Part shown: positions 9,016 to 18,570 of the stretch, piece by piece | Layout of the letters: each line of letters opens with the position of its first letter | Position numbering within the stretch: the first letter of the stretch is position 1 | Assembly: GCF_001039005.1 (NCBI RefSeq) | Contig: NZ_LDWR01000045.1 | Location: 124,001 to 188,000, forward strand | Origin: Burkholderia cepacia | GTDB lineage: Bacteria; Pseudomonadota; Gammaproteobacteria; Burkholderiales; Burkholderiaceae | DNA: 64,000 bases | Direction: 5' to 3' | Notes under the pieces: generated by a model | Databases searched by the model: none | Seen by the model: only the letters and a program-made list of their open reading frames with translations | Told to the model about the DNA's origin: nothing | Made by a program: the position numbers and the translations under genes

Positions 9016-9123
9016 ATGGATGGGGTATTTATCGGCGCCCTGGTGCTTTTCACCGCGCTGATCCTCGGTTTGATCGCCGGTTGCGAGAAGCTCGTGCAAT
9101 ACGGTCGCGGGGGGCGAGCATGA
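9016..9123 (+). CDS. Small single-span membrane protein ahead of kdpF
   Basis: A 35-residue ORF ([12 protein letters not shown]...) with a GGAG site 9 bases before its ATG. Residues 4-22 form one hydrophobic helix ending GLIAGC, and a short basic tail ends GRGGRA. The stop overlaps the kdpF start as ATGA (9120-9123), and kdpF overlaps kdpA the same way, so it looks like the true first cistron of the operon. I do not recognise the family. It could be a regulatory or assembly peptide for the Kdp pump, or a leader that couples translation into kdpF. Confidence 0.65.
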   Translation: MDGVFIGALVLFTALILGLIAGCEKLVQYGRGGRA

Positions 9124-9212
9124 CCTGGATGCTTTGGCTGGCGGGCGCATCGACGGCCCTGCTGTTCGCGTATCTCGTCTTTGCGCTGCTGCGCGCGGAG
9201 GACATCGAATGA
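9120..9212 (+). CDS. kdpF: K+-transporting ATPase subunit KdpF
   Basis: A 30-residue single-helix protein, [20 protein letters not shown] and onwards, ending LLRAEDIE. The size, hydrophobic span and acidic end (E-D) match KdpF, the small lipid-like subunit that stabilises the KdpABC complex in the inner membrane. It overlaps the preceding small ORF and the kdpA start by ATGA, giving tight translational coupling. Confidence 0.88.
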   Translation: MTWMLWLAGASTALLFAYLVFALLRAEDIE

Positions 9213-11014
9213 ACGCGAACAACCTGTTGCAATCGCTGTTGTTCATCGTCGTACTGCTGGCGGCGGCCGTTCCGGTCGCCCGCTACCTGACGGCGGTGAT
9301 GGACGGCACTTCGCGCGTCGTGCGCGTGTTCGGACCGCTCGAGCGCGTGCTGTACCGCATCGCCGGCGTCGATGCCGGCACCGAGATGAACTGGAAGCAG
9401 TACGCGATCGCGACGATCGCGTTCAACGCGCTCGGCGCATTGTTCCTTTACGGCCTGCTGCGCCTGCAGGGTTTCCTGCCCGGCAACCCGCAGCAGTTCG
9501 GCGCGATGACGGTCGACGGCGCATTCAACACGGCCGTCAGCTTCGTCACCAACACGAACTGGCAGGACTACACGCCCGAGCAGACCGTCAGCTACCTGAC
9601 GCAGATGCTTGGCCTGACCGTGCAGAACTTCCTGTCGGCCGCGACCGGCATCATCGTCGTGATCGCGCTGATCCGCGGCTTCGCGCGTCATACCGCGCAG
9701 ACGATCGGCAACTTCTGGGTCGACCTCACGCGCGTGACGATGTACGTGCTCGTGCCGATGTCGGTGATCATCGCCGGGCTGCTGATGAGCCAGGGCGTGA
9801 TCCAGAACATGAAGGCGTACGAGGACGTGCCGGTGCTGCAGACGAGTACCTATGCGGCACCGAAGCTCGACGCGCAGGGCAACCCGGTGAAGGACGACAA
9901 GGGCAACCCGGTGACGGTGCCGACCCCGCTCACGAAGCAGACGCTCGCGATGGGTCCGGTCGCGTCGCAGGAAGCGATCAAGATGCTCGGCACCAACGGT
10001 GGCGGCTTCTTCAACGCGAACTCCGCGCACCCGTACGAGAACCCGACGCCGTTCGCGAACTTCATCCAGATCTTCGCGATCCTGATCATCCCGGCCGCAC
10101 TGTGTCTCGTGTTCGGCCGCATGATCGGCGACCGCCGGCAGGGCATCGCCGTGCTCGCGGCGATGACGGTCGCGTTCGTGGTCGCGGTCGGCCTCGAGGT
10201 GAGCGCCGAGCAGGGCGGCAACCCGACGCTCGCGGCGCTGCACGTCGACCAGTCGACGAGCGCGCTGCAGCCGGGCGGCAACATGGAAGGCAAGGAAACG
10301 CGCTTCGGGATCGCGCAGACCGGCATCTTCACGGTCGCGACGACGGCCGCGTCGTGCGGCGCGGTCGACACGATGCACGATTCGCTGACGCCGCTCGGCG
10401 GTCTCGTGCCGATGCTGCTGATGCAGCTCGGCGAGGTGATCTTCGGCGGGGTTGGCTCGGGCCTCTACGGGATGCTCGTGTTCGCGCTGCTCGCGGTGTT
10501 CGTCGCCGGCCTGATGATCGGCCGCACGCCGGAATACGTCGGCAAGAAGATCGAGTCGTACGAGATGAAGATGGTGTCGATCGTCGTGCTGCTCACGCCG
10601 CTGCTCGTGCTGGTCGGCACGTCGATCGCCGTGCTCGCCGATGCGGGCAAGGCCGGCATCGCGAACCCGGGCCCGCACGGCTTCTCGGAAATCCTGTACG
10701 CGTTCAGCTCGGCCGCGAACAACAACGGAAGCGCATTCGCGGGCCTGACGGTCGGCACGCCGTTCTACAACTGGATGACCGCGATCGCGATGTGGTTCGG
10801 CCGCTTCGGCACGATCGTGCCGGTGCTGGCGATCGCCGGCTCGCTTGCCGCGAAGAAGCGCATCGCGGTGACGAGCGGCACGCTGCCGACGCACGGTCCG
10901 CTGTTCGTCGTGCTGCTGCTCGGTACCGTGCTGCTGGTGGGCGCGCTGACCTACGTGCCGGCGCTTGCGCTCGGCCCTGGCGTCGAGCACCTGATGATGT
11001 GGCTGGGCGCGTAA
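9209..11014 (+). CDS. kdpA: K+-transporting ATPase subunit KdpA
   Basis: A 601-residue multi-pass membrane protein of the K+ channel-like SKT superfamily that holds the K+ selectivity filter of the KdpFABC pump. Filter loops are visible as [27 protein letters not shown] and [13 protein letters not shown], each in the repeated membrane-pore-membrane layout. The ATG at 9209 overlaps the kdpF stop, and upstream in-frame extension would read back into kdpF. Normal KdpA length is about 560-600 residues. kdpB follows after 54 bp. Confidence 0.97.
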   Translation: MNANNLLQSLLFIVVLLAAAVPVARYLTAVMDGTSRVVRVFGPLERVLYRIAGVDAGTEMNWKQYAIATIAFNALGALFLYGLLRLQGFLPGNPQQFGAMTVDGAFNTAVSFVTNTNWQDYTPEQTVSYLTQMLGLTVQNFLSAATGIIVVIALIRGFARHTAQTIGNFWVDLTRVTMYVLVPMSVIIAGLLMSQGVIQNMKAYEDVPVLQTSTYAAPKLDAQGNPVKDDKGNPVTVPTPLTKQTLAMGPVASQEAIKMLGTNGGGFFNANSAHPYENPTPFANFIQIFAILIIPAALCLVFGRMIGDRRQGIAVLAAMTVAFVVAVGLEVSAEQGGNPTLAALHVDQSTSALQPGGNMEGKETRFGIAQTGIFTVATTAASCGAVDTMHDSLTPLGGLVPMLLMQLGEVIFGGVGSGLYGMLVFALLAVFVAGLMIGRTPEYVGKKIESYEMKMVSIVVLLTPLLVLVGTSIAVLADAGKAGIANPGPHGFSEILYAFSSAANNNGSAFAGLTVGTPFYNWMTAIAMWFGRFGTIVPVLAIAGSLAAKKRIAVTSGTLPTHGPLFVVLLLGTVLLVGALTYVPALALGPGVEHLMMWLGA

Positions 11015-11068
11015 AGCGCGCCCGCATGGCGACACATTGAAAAGACTGAAGAGATTGAAGAGATCGCA

Positions 11069-13153
11069 ATGACTCAACATTCCGCAACACGGTCCATGTT
11101 CGATCCGGCGCTGCTGCGCCCGGCGATCGTGGACTCGTTCAAGAAACTCACGCCGCGCACGCAGTTCCGCAATCCGGTGATGTTCTGCGTGTACGTCGGC
11201 AGCATCCTGACCACGATTCTGTGGATCGCGGCGCTCTCCGGCCAGGCCGAGGCGCCGTCGGGCTTCATCCTCGCGATCGCGCTGTGGCTGTGGTTCACGG
11301 TGCTGTTCGCGAACTTCGCCGAAGCGCTCGCCGAAGGGCGCTCGAAGGCGCAGGCCGCGTCGCTGCGCAGCGCGAAGAAAGACGTGATGGCGAAGAAGCT
11401 CAACGAGCCGCATCCGAAGTCGCCGATCCGCATCACGACCGCGACCGAGCTGCGCAAGGGCGACGTCGTGCTCGTCGAGGCCGGCGACGTAATCCCGGCC
11501 GACGGCGAGGTCGTCGACGGCGTTGCATCGGTCGACGAATCGGCGATCACCGGCGAATCCGCGCCGGTGATCCGCGAATCGGGCGGCGACTTCTCGTCGG
11601 TGACGGGCGGCACGCGCGTGCTGTCCGACTGGATCGTCGTCAAGGTCACCGCGAACCCCGGCGAGGCGTTCCTCGACCGGATGATCGCGATGGTCGAAGG
11701 CGCGAAGCGCAAGAAGACGCCGAACGAGATCGCGCTGACGATCCTGCTCGTCGCGCTGACGATCGTGATGCTGCTCGCGACCGCGACGCTGCTGCCGTTC
11801 TCGACGTTCGCGGTCGAAGCGATGAAGGCCGGCCACGTGGTGACGATCACCGCGCTCGTTGCACTGCTCGTGTGCCTGATCCCGACGACGATCGGTGGCT
11901 TGCTGTCCGCGATCGGCGTGGCCGGGATGAGCCGGATGATGCAGGCGAACGTGATCGCGACGTCCGGCCGCGCGGTGGAAGCGGCCGGCGACGTCGACGT
12001 GTTGCTGCTCGACAAGACCGGCACGATCACGCTCGGCAACCGCCAGGCATCGACGTTCGTGCCCGCGCCGGGCGTGACCGAGGAAGCGCTGGCCGACGCC
12101 GCGCAGCTGTCGTCGCTCGCCGACGAAACGCCGGAAGGCCGCAGCATCGTCGTGCTCGCGAAGGAGCGCTTCAACATTCGCCAGCGCGACATGGCGCAGC
12201 TTCATGCGTCGTTCATCGGCTTTTCCGCGCAGACGCGGATGAGCGGCGTCGATCTCCCGGGCCGTGAAATCCGCAAGGGCGCGGCCGACGCGATCCGCCG
12301 CTACGTCGAGACGCACGGCAGCCGGTTCCCGGAAGAAGTGCGCCGCGCGGTCGACGAAGTCGCGCGCCGCGGCAGCACGCCGCTCGTCGTGGCCGACCTG
12401 CATGAAGGGGCGGCACGCGTGCTCGGTGTGATCGAGCTGAAGGACATCGTGAAGGGCGGCATCAAGGAGCGCTTCGCGGAACTGCGCAAGATGGGCATCA
12501 AGACCGTGATGGTGACGGGCGACAACCGGCTGACGGCGGCGGCGATCGCGGCGGAAGCGGGCGTCGACGATTTCCTCGCGGAAGCGACGCCGGAAACCAA
12601 GCTCGCGACGATCCGCGAACACCAGGCGGCCGGCCGGCTCGTCGCGATGACGGGCGACGGCACCAACGACGCGCCGGCGCTCGCACAGGCCGACGTCGCG
12701 GTGGCGATGAACACGGGCACGCAGGCCGCGAAGGAAGCGGGCAACATGGTCGACCTCGACTCGAACCCGACGAAGCTGATCGAGATCGTCGAGATCGGCA
12801 AGCAGATGCTGATGACGCGCGGCTCGCTGACGACGTTCTCGATCGCGAACGACATCGCGAAGTACTTCGCGATCATCCCGGCCGCGTTCGTGACCACGTA
12901 CCCGCAACTGCGCGTGCTCGACATCATGCACCTGACGTCGCCGGCGTCCGCGATCCTGTCGGCGGTGATCTTCAACGCGCTGATCATCGTCGCGCTGATC
13001 CCGCTCGCGCTGAAGGGCGTGACCTACCGGCCGCTCGGCGCCGCGTCGCTGCTGCGCCGCAACCTGCTGGTCTACGGCCTCGGCGGCGTGCTGCTGCCGT
13101 TCCCGTTCATCAAGCTGATCGACATGACGCTCGCCGCACTCGGCTGGGCCTGA
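11069..13153 (+). CDS. kdpB: K+-transporting P-type ATPase subunit KdpB
   Basis: A 694-residue P-type ATPase that couples ATP hydrolysis to K+ uptake through KdpA. The phosphorylated aspartate lies in DKTGTIT at residue 315, the actuator loop has ITGESAPV, and the hinge has [12 protein letters not shown]. The N-terminal membrane region and two C-terminal membrane blocks (around [13 protein letters not shown] and [15 protein letters not shown]) are in the expected order. It is complete, and kdpC follows after 18 bp with its own GGA-containing ribosome site. Confidence 0.98.
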   Translation: MTQHSATRSMFDPALLRPAIVDSFKKLTPRTQFRNPVMFCVYVGSILTTILWIAALSGQAEAPSGFILAIALWLWFTVLFANFAEALAEGRSKAQAASLRSAKKDVMAKKLNEPHPKSPIRITTATELRKGDVVLVEAGDVIPADGEVVDGVASVDESAITGESAPVIRESGGDFSSVTGGTRVLSDWIVVKVTANPGEAFLDRMIAMVEGAKRKKTPNEIALTILLVALTIVMLLATATLLPFSTFAVEAMKAGHVVTITALVALLVCLIPTTIGGLLSAIGVAGMSRMMQANVIATSGRAVEAAGDVDVLLLDKTGTITLGNRQASTFVPAPGVTEEALADAAQLSSLADETPEGRSIVVLAKERFNIRQRDMAQLHASFIGFSAQTRMSGVDLPGREIRKGAADAIRRYVETHGSRFPEEVRRAVDEVARRGSTPLVVADLHEGAARVLGVIELKDIVKGGIKERFAELRKMGIKTVMVTGDNRLTAAAIAAEAGVDDFLAEATPETKLATIREHQAAGRLVAMTGDGTNDAPALAQADVAVAMNTGTQAAKEAGNMVDLDSNPTKLIEIVEIGKQMLMTRGSLTTFSIANDIAKYFAIIPAAFVTTYPQLRVLDIMHLTSPASAILSAVIFNALIIVALIPLALKGVTYRPLGAASLLRRNLLVYGLGGVLLPFPFIKLIDMTLAALGWA

Positions 13154-13171
13154 GGTCTTGAAGGAAACATC

Positions 13172-13753
13172 ATGAAAACGTTGATTCGTCCGCTCGTCGT
13201 GCTCTTCGTCGTGCTTACCGCGGTGACGGGGCTCGCGTATCCGGCCGTGATGACCGTGTTCGGCCAGGCCGTGTTCCCGTCGCAGGCGAACGGCAGCCTG
13301 ATCGAGAAGGATGGCAAGGCGGTCGGCTCCGCGCTGATCGGCCAGCAGTTCGACGCGCCGAAGTACTTCTGGGGCCGGCTGTCGGCCACGTCGCCGATGC
13401 CGTACAACGCGACCGGCTCCGGCGGTTCGAACCTCGGCCCGCTGAATCCGTCGCTCGCCGACCAGGTGAAGGGGCGCATCGCCGCGCTGCGCGACGCGGG
13501 CACCGACATGTCGAAGCCCGTGCCGGTCGACCTCGTGACGGCGTCGGCGAGCGGCCTCGATCCGGAGATCACGCCGGCCGCCGCCGCGTATCAGGTCGAC
13601 CGGGTGGCGAAGGTGCGCAACCTGACGCCCGACGCGGTCGCGCAGATCGTCGCCGCGAACACGACGGGCCGCCAGTTCGGCGTGCTCGGCGAGCCGCGCG
13701 TGAACGTGCTGAAACTGAACCTCGCGCTCGACGCGGCGCAGGCCGCGCACTGA
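13172..13753 (+). CDS. kdpC: K+-transporting ATPase subunit KdpC
   Basis: A 193-residue protein with one N-terminal membrane span (residues about 7-27, [20 protein letters not shown]) and a periplasmic domain. Diagnostic segments are [31 protein letters not shown] and [14 protein letters not shown]. KdpC is the inner-membrane subunit that stabilises the KdpA-KdpB contact. It is the last structural gene of the pump; two hairpins follow before kdpD. Confidence 0.97.
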   Translation: MKTLIRPLVVLFVVLTAVTGLAYPAVMTVFGQAVFPSQANGSLIEKDGKAVGSALIGQQFDAPKYFWGRLSATSPMPYNATGSGGSNLGPLNPSLADQVKGRIAALRDAGTDMSKPVPVDLVTASASGLDPEITPAAAAYQVDRVAKVRNLTPDAVAQIVAANTTGRQFGVLGEPRVNVLKLNLALDAAQAAH

Positions 13754-13767
13754 TCGCAAATTGATCG

Positions 13768-13806
13768 GCGTCCGGCGCGGTCCGACCCGCGCCGGACGCG
13801 TATTTT
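13768..13806 (+). terminator. Hairpin after kdpC
   Basis: A perfect 13-bp GC-rich inverted repeat (13768-13780 and 13787-13799, 6-nt loop) is followed by GTATTTT. It lies 15 bp past the kdpC stop and looks like an intrinsic or partial terminator separating kdpFABC from kdpDE. Confidence 0.6.
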
Positions 13807-13808
13807 CC

Positions 13809-13835
13809 GACGGCGCATGCGCCGTCTTTGCCTTT
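13809..13835 (+). terminator. Second hairpin between kdpC and kdpD
   Basis: An 18-bp perfect palindrome at 13809-13826 is followed by TTTGCCTTTT. It stands in tandem with the hairpin at 13768, so the pair may attenuate readthrough into kdpD. Confidence 0.5.
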
Positions 13836-13899
13836 TGCGGCGATTTGGAACAACAATGCTCGTACTCGCGCGCATCCGGGCGCTCCGCCTTCCTGACGC

Positions 13900-16743
13900 A
13901 TGAACCGTCCCGATCCAGACCAACTCCTCGACAAGCTGCAGCGAGACGAAGAAAAGCAGCGGCGCGGCCAGCTCAAGATCTTCTTCGGCGCATCGGCCGG
14001 CGTCGGCAAGACCTATGCGATGCTGCAGGCCGCGCGCCAGCGCCTGCAGGAAGGCGTCGACGTCGTCGTCGGCATCGTCGAGACCCATGGCCGCGGCGAA
14101 ACCGCCGCGCTGCTCGACGGCCTCGACGTGCTGCCGCTCGCGCGCATCGACTATCGCGGCCGCACGCTCGCCGAATTCGATCTCGACGGCGCGCTCGCCC
14201 GCCAGCCGCAACTGATCCTCGTCGACGAGCTTGCCCATTCGAACGTGCAGGGTGCGCGGCACCTGAAGCGCTGGCAGGACGTCTACGAACTGCTCGACGC
14301 GGGCATCGACGTGTATACGACCGTCAATGTCCAGCATCTCGAAAGCCTCAACGACGTGGTCGGCGCGATCACCGGCATCCGTGTGTGGGAGACCGTGCCC
14401 GACCGCGTGTTCGACGCGGCCGACGAGGTCACGCTCGTCGACCTGCCGGCCGAGGAACTGCTCGAGCGGATGCGCGACGGCAAGGTCTATCTCGCGCAGC
14501 AGGCCGAGCGCGCGGTGCGCAACTTCTTCCGCAAGGGCAACCTGATCGCGCTGCGCGAGCTGGCGCTGCGGCGCACGGCCGATCGCGTCGACGCGCAGAT
14601 GCGCGAATACCGCGCCGACCGTTCGATCCAGCGCATCTGGCAGGCGCGCGAGCGCCTGCTCGTGTGCGTCGGGCCCGGCGCCGAAGCGCCGACGCTCGTG
14701 CGCGCGGCCGCGCGGCTCGCCGCGAGCCTGAAGGCCGACTGGATCGCCGTGTACGTGGAAACGCCGCGCCTGCAGCGGCTGCCCGATGCGCAGCGACAGC
14801 GCACGCTCGACGCGCTGAAGCTCGCGGCCGAGCTGGGCGCCGAGACGGCGACGCTGGCCGGCACTGACGCAGTCGCCGCGCTGATCGGCTACGCGAAAGT
14901 GCGCAACGTGTCGAAGATCGTCGCGGGCGGCTCGCCGAAGGTCGGGCTCATGCGCCGCTTCGCGCGGCCGTTCGGCGAGAAGCTCGCCGAGCGCGCGGGC
15001 GACGTCGATCTGATGCTGATCCGCGCGTCCGCGAGCGACGAGGCGCGCGCCGCGCCGCTCGACCCGCGTGCGCGCGACTGGCGCGACGCGTTCGCGCAGT
15101 TCGGCACGCATCGTTCGCCGCCGCGGCACTACGCGTACGCGGCCGCGATCTGCGCGGCGATTACGGTCGTCGCGAGCCTCGTGTCCGAGCGGCTCGACCT
15201 CACGAACCTCGTGATGCTGTACCTGCTCGGCGTCGTGTTCTCGGCCGTGCGGCTCGGGCGCGGCCCGGGCGTGCTGCAGTCGTTCCTGTCGGTGGCCGCG
15301 TTCGATTTCTTCTTCGTGCCGCCGCGCATGTCGTTCTCGGTCAGCGACACGCAATACCTGCTGACCTTCTTCGGCATGCTGCTGACGTCGCTCGTGATCA
15401 GCCACCTGACGTCGACGCTGACGCGCCAGGCGAGCGTCGCGCAGCGCCGCGAGCGCCGCACCGGCGCGATCTATGCGATGGCGCGCGAGCTGGGCGCGGC
15501 GCTGACGACCGAGCAGATCGTCGAGATCGGCAGCCGCCACGTGGGCGAGGTGTTCCGCGCGCGCGTCGCGTTCCTGCTGCCGGACAGCGCGGACAAGGTG
15601 CGCCAGAAGATCGAGGAGCCCGACGCGGCCGTCACGCTGACGGGCGCCGATCTCGACAGCGACGTCGGCCAGTGGGTGTACGACCAGCAGAAGCCGGCCG
15701 GCCGCGGCACCGATACACTGCCCGCGACGGTCGCGCTGTACCTGCCGCTGAAGGCGCCGATGCGCACGCGCGGCGTGCTCGCGGTCGCGTCGCGCGAGCC
15801 GCGCGAACTCGAGGTACCCGAGCAGCAGCGGATGCTCGACGCATTCGCCGCGCAGATCGCGCTCGCGCTCGAACGTGTGCACTACGTCGAAATCGCGCGC
15901 GACGCGCTCGTCAACATGGAGTCCGAGCGGCTGCGCAACTCGCTGCTGTCGGCGATTTCGCACGACCTGCGCACGCCGCTCACGACGATCGTCGGTTTCT
16001 CGTCGATGCTCGCGAACGGGCGCGCGGCCGCGCAGAGCGGCGACGTTGCGGCGGCCGAACGGTTCGCGCAGCGCGAGGGCGAACTCGTCGACGCGATTCA
16101 CGACGAGGCGCTGCGCATGACGGGCATCGTCACGAACCTGCTCGACATGGCGCGGCTGCAGGCCGGCAGCCTGCAGCTGAAGCGCCAGTGGTCGCTGCTC
16201 GAGGAAGCCGTCGGCGCGGCGCTCGCCGCGTGCAAGCGCGTGCTCGCGCGCCATCCCGCTCGCGTCGCGCTGCCGGTCGACCTGCCGCTGCTGCAGATGG
16301 ACGCGGTGCTGATGGAGCGCCTGTTCACCAACCTGTTCGAGAACGCGGCGAAGTACACGCCGCCCGACACGCCTATCGATATCGGCGCGGAGCGTGTGTC
16401 CGACGACGGGCTGCCGTTCGTGCGCGTGCACGTCGACGATCACGGCCCGGGCCTGCCGGCCGGCATGGAAACGCGGATCTTCGACAAGTTCACGCGCGGC
16501 GAGAAGGAATCGGCGACGCCGGGCATCGGGCTCGGCCTCGCGATCTGCCGCGCGATCGTCGAGGCGCACGGCGGTAAAATCGGCGCGCTCAACCGCACCG
16601 CGCCCGACGGCCACGTGACGGGCGCGCGCTTCTGGTTCACGCTGCCGGTCGAGACGCCGCCGGCCGCACCCGCCGTACCCGACGACGAAGCCGACGTACC
16701 GGGCGCATCGTCCCCATCCGAGCCATTGCCAGACCATGAGTGA
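13900..16743 (+). CDS. kdpD: Osmosensitive K+ channel sensor histidine kinase KdpD
   Basis: A 947-residue sensor kinase. It has the N-terminal KdpD domain with a Walker A-like GASAGVGKTYAML near residue 30 and VDELAHSN, then a universal-stress-like domain (about 250-370), four short membrane spans (about 410-510), a GAF-like stretch, a HisKA H-box (AISHDLRTPLTTI, His688) and a HATPase end with NLFENAAKYT and GIGLGLAIC. It senses low K+ and phosphorylates KdpE. The C-terminal tail is proline/acidic. The stop lies 8 bases inside kdpE, so the pair is translationally coupled. Confidence 0.97.
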   Translation: MNRPDPDQLLDKLQRDEEKQRRGQLKIFFGASAGVGKTYAMLQAARQRLQEGVDVVVGIVETHGRGETAALLDGLDVLPLARIDYRGRTLAEFDLDGALARQPQLILVDELAHSNVQGARHLKRWQDVYELLDAGIDVYTTVNVQHLESLNDVVGAITGIRVWETVPDRVFDAADEVTLVDLPAEELLERMRDGKVYLAQQAERAVRNFFRKGNLIALRELALRRTADRVDAQMREYRADRSIQRIWQARERLLVCVGPGAEAPTLVRAAARLAASLKADWIAVYVETPRLQRLPDAQRQRTLDALKLAAELGAETATLAGTDAVAALIGYAKVRNVSKIVAGGSPKVGLMRRFARPFGEKLAERAGDVDLMLIRASASDEARAAPLDPRARDWRDAFAQFGTHRSPPRHYAYAAAICAAITVVASLVSERLDLTNLVMLYLLGVVFSAVRLGRGPGVLQSFLSVAAFDFFFVPPRMSFSVSDTQYLLTFFGMLLTSLVISHLTSTLTRQASVAQRRERRTGAIYAMARELGAALTTEQIVEIGSRHVGEVFRARVAFLLPDSADKVRQKIEEPDAAVTLTGADLDSDVGQWVYDQQKPAGRGTDTLPATVALYLPLKAPMRTRGVLAVASREPRELEVPEQQRMLDAFAAQIALALERVHYVEIARDALVNMESERLRNSLLSAISHDLRTPLTTIVGFSSMLANGRAAAQSGDVAAAERFAQREGELVDAIHDEALRMTGIVTNLLDMARLQAGSLQLKRQWSLLEEAVGAALAACKRVLARHPARVALPVDLPLLQMDAVLMERLFTNLFENAAKYTPPDTPIDIGAERVSDDGLPFVRVHVDDHGPGLPAGMETRIFDKFTRGEKESATPGIGLGLAICRAIVEAHGGKIGALNRTAPDGHVTGARFWFTLPVETPPAAPAVPDDEADVPGASSPSEPLPDHE

Positions 16744-17434
16744 ACCCAGCCTGACCGTCGTCCTGATCGAGGACGAAAAGCAGATCCGACGTTTCGTGCG
16801 TGCCGCGCTCGAAGAGGAGGACATCGCCGTGTTCGAGGCCGAAACGGGCAAACAGGGGCTGATCGACGCGGCGACGCGCAAGCCCGATCTCGTGATCGTC
16901 GACCTCGGCCTGCCCGATACCGACGGCCTCGACGTGATCCGCGAGCTGCGCGGCTGGTCCGAGGTGCCGGTGATCGTGCTGTCCGCGCGTACGCAGGAAG
17001 AGGAGAAGGTCGCCGCGCTCGACGCGGGTGCCGACGACTACCTGACCAAGCCGTTCGGCGTGTCCGAATTGCGCGCGCGGATCCGCGCGCAACTGCGCCG
17101 ACGCAACCAGGGCGGCGCCAACGAGTCGCCGAAGGTGAGCTTCGGCACCGTGATCGTCGATCTCGCGCTGCGCCAGGTGTGGCGAGACAACGAGATCGTG
17201 CACCTGACGCCGCTCGAATACCGGCTGCTCGCGACGCTCGTGCGGCACGCGGGGCGCGTGCTCACGCACCGCCAGTTGCTGCGCGACGTGTGGGGGCCGT
17301 CGCACGTCGAAAGCCATCACTACCTGCGCATCTACATGGCGCACCTGCGCCAGAAGCTCGAGCGCGACCCGGCGCAGCCCGAGTACATCGTCACCGAGAC
17401 GGGTGTCGGCTATCGGCTCGTCGGCGCCGCGTGA
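16736..17434 (+). CDS. kdpE: Kdp operon response regulator KdpE
   Basis: A 232-residue OmpR/PhoB-type regulator. The receiver domain has the acidic pocket (IEDE, residues 11-14), the phospho-acceptor Asp56 (VIVDLGLPDTDG) and the conserved lysine in LTKPFGV (Lys105). The winged-helix DNA-binding domain holds LTPLEYRLLATLVRHAGRVL and the YLRIYMAHLRQKLE recognition region. It activates kdpFABC, presumably through the TTTACA/TTTATA site at 8915-8931. It overlaps kdpD by 8 bp. Confidence 0.97.
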   Translation: MSEPSLTVVLIEDEKQIRRFVRAALEEEDIAVFEAETGKQGLIDAATRKPDLVIVDLGLPDTDGLDVIRELRGWSEVPVIVLSARTQEEEKVAALDAGADDYLTKPFGVSELRARIRAQLRRRNQGGANESPKVSFGTVIVDLALRQVWRDNEIVHLTPLEYRLLATLVRHAGRVLTHRQLLRDVWGPSHVESHHYLRIYMAHLRQKLERDPAQPEYIVTETGVGYRLVGAA

Positions 17435-17592
17435 CGGGCAACGCCCGGCGTCGGCAGCGCATGCGGGCGTGACGCCGCGGGCCGGCGGGGTTGCGGCGAC
17501 GCGACAGTCTCGCGCCCGACGCCCGCCGTGCACACCGGCCGCGGATTCCCCGTTATGCTGACCGCTCAGCGAACAAAAACAAGGAGCGTGCA

Positions 17593-17874
17593 ATGTCCGT
17601 CCGTCTGACCGTCATCTGTGCGCTGGCGCTTGCTGCGCCCGGCGCGTTCGCCCAACCGCTGCCGCCGGGGCAACAGCCGCCCGGTCAGGCGGCGCTGGCC
17701 AATCCCGCGTCGGTCAACTGCGAGAAACTCGGTGGTCGCCACGTGATCCGCAGCCTGCCGCGCGGGCAAGTCGGGATGTGCATGTTCAAGGATGGCCGCG
17801 TGTGCGAGGAGTGGACGCTGTACCGCGACGACCGCTGCGTCGGCGACGTTGCGCCAAAGCGCGTGTCGAACTGA
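17593..17874 (+). CDS. Secreted DUF333 domain protein
   Basis: A 93-residue protein with a signal peptide (residues 1-20, cleavage likely after AFA) followed by a proline/glutamine-rich linker and a DUF333 domain: NPASVNCEKLGG, then GMCMFKDGRVCEEWTLYRDDRC. The conserved cysteines suggest disulfides in the periplasm. DUF333 proteins are sometimes labelled putative haemolysins, without solid support; the function is unknown. AAGGAG precedes the ATG at 17593. It is a single-gene unit between kdpE and the guanidinium exporter. Confidence 0.85.
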   Translation: MSVRLTVICALALAAPGAFAQPLPPGQQPPGQAALANPASVNCEKLGGRHVIRSLPRGQVGMCMFKDGRVCEEWTLYRDDRCVGDVAPKRVSN

Positions 17875-17959
17875 TGTCGTTTTGATCGGGCCCGGCCGAT
17901 CCTGCCCCGGATCGGCCGCCGGCCGTGCGCCGCGCCCGGCGTGTCCGTAAGCATCTTGT

Positions 17960-18017
17960 TATACTCGGCGCCGCCCGGGGACGACCCCGGGTCATTCGCT
18001 TCAACGGGGACGGCCCC
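17960..18017 (+). promoter_or_regulatory. Guanidine-II (mini-ykkC) riboswitch with its promoter -10
   Basis: Two hairpins carry the diagnostic ACGR loops. The first is CCCGGGG-ACGA-CCCCGGG (17974-17991) and the second GGGG-ACGG-CCCC (18006-18017), 14 nt apart. This is the guanidine-II architecture, in which guanidinium binds both loops and stabilises their pairing. A TATACT -10 box lies at 17960-17965, so transcription should begin just ahead of the first hairpin. The Shine-Dalgarno (GGAG, 18027-18030) lies shortly after the second hairpin, as expected for control of translation. The downstream gene is a guanidinium exporter. Confidence 0.88.
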
Positions 18018-18039
18018 ATCCGATACGGAGTACGTCGAG

Positions 18040-18360
18040 ATGGCGTGGGTATTGTTGTTGATTGCCGGTTTGCTGGAAGTGGCCTGGGCGGCCGGCATGA
18101 AATCGTCGGACGGCTTCACGAAGCTCGGTCCGTCGGTGTTTACGATCGTCACCGCGCTGGCCAGCTTCGGGCTGCTCGCGGTCGCGATGCGCCAGTTGCC
18201 GCTCGGTACCGCGTACGCGGTATGGACGGGCATCGGCGCGGTCGGCGCATTCGTGTTCGGTATCGTGATGATGGGCGAGGCGCTGACCGCCGCACGCGTC
18301 GCGAGCGCCGCGCTGATCGTCGCGGGGCTGATCGGCCTCAAGCTGTCGTCGGCCGCCTGA
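18040..18360 (+). CDS. gdx: SMR-family guanidinium exporter (Gdx/SugE)
   Basis: A 106-residue, four-helix small multidrug resistance protein. It starts [21 protein letters not shown], with the essential glutamate at residue 13, and the SDGFTK motif and [14 protein letters not shown] follow, which mark the SugE/Gdx subgroup rather than EmrE. Family members exchange guanidinium for protons across the inner membrane. The start was set at 18040 (GGAG upstream), because the longer frame would run through the riboswitch hairpins. Placement directly behind a guanidine-II riboswitch supports guanidinium as substrate. Confidence 0.95.
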   Translation: MAWVLLLIAGLLEVAWAAGMKSSDGFTKLGPSVFTIVTALASFGLLAVAMRQLPLGTAYAVWTGIGAVGAFVFGIVMMGEALTAARVASAALIVAGLIGLKLSSAA

Positions 18361-18570
18361 TGCCGGCCCCTGGGCGCACGAGCACCCGGGGCCGCGCTGC
18401 GGAATTGCGCCGGTCGCCCGGATAGCCTGTCTATAATGGAACGCATTCGGGCCTGAATGCCGATGCGCCGTTCGCGGCACGCGGTGCCGGTCGCCACGCG
18501 CCGCGCGGCCGGTCAGACCGACCCGATCCGATCAATCGGCAAATCGCACGGAAAGTGCAAGGAGAGGGCC

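Noticed and set aside
9050-13759. Very long open frame on the minus strand opposite kdpFABC
   Set aside because: It is antisense to five firmly identified kdp genes, its translation is Arg/His/Asp-rich low-complexity sequence, and it arises from codon bias in GC-rich DNA.
13591-16881. Long minus-strand frame opposite kdpD
   Set aside because: Same GC-bias artefact; no domain is recognisable and kdpD on the other strand is complete.
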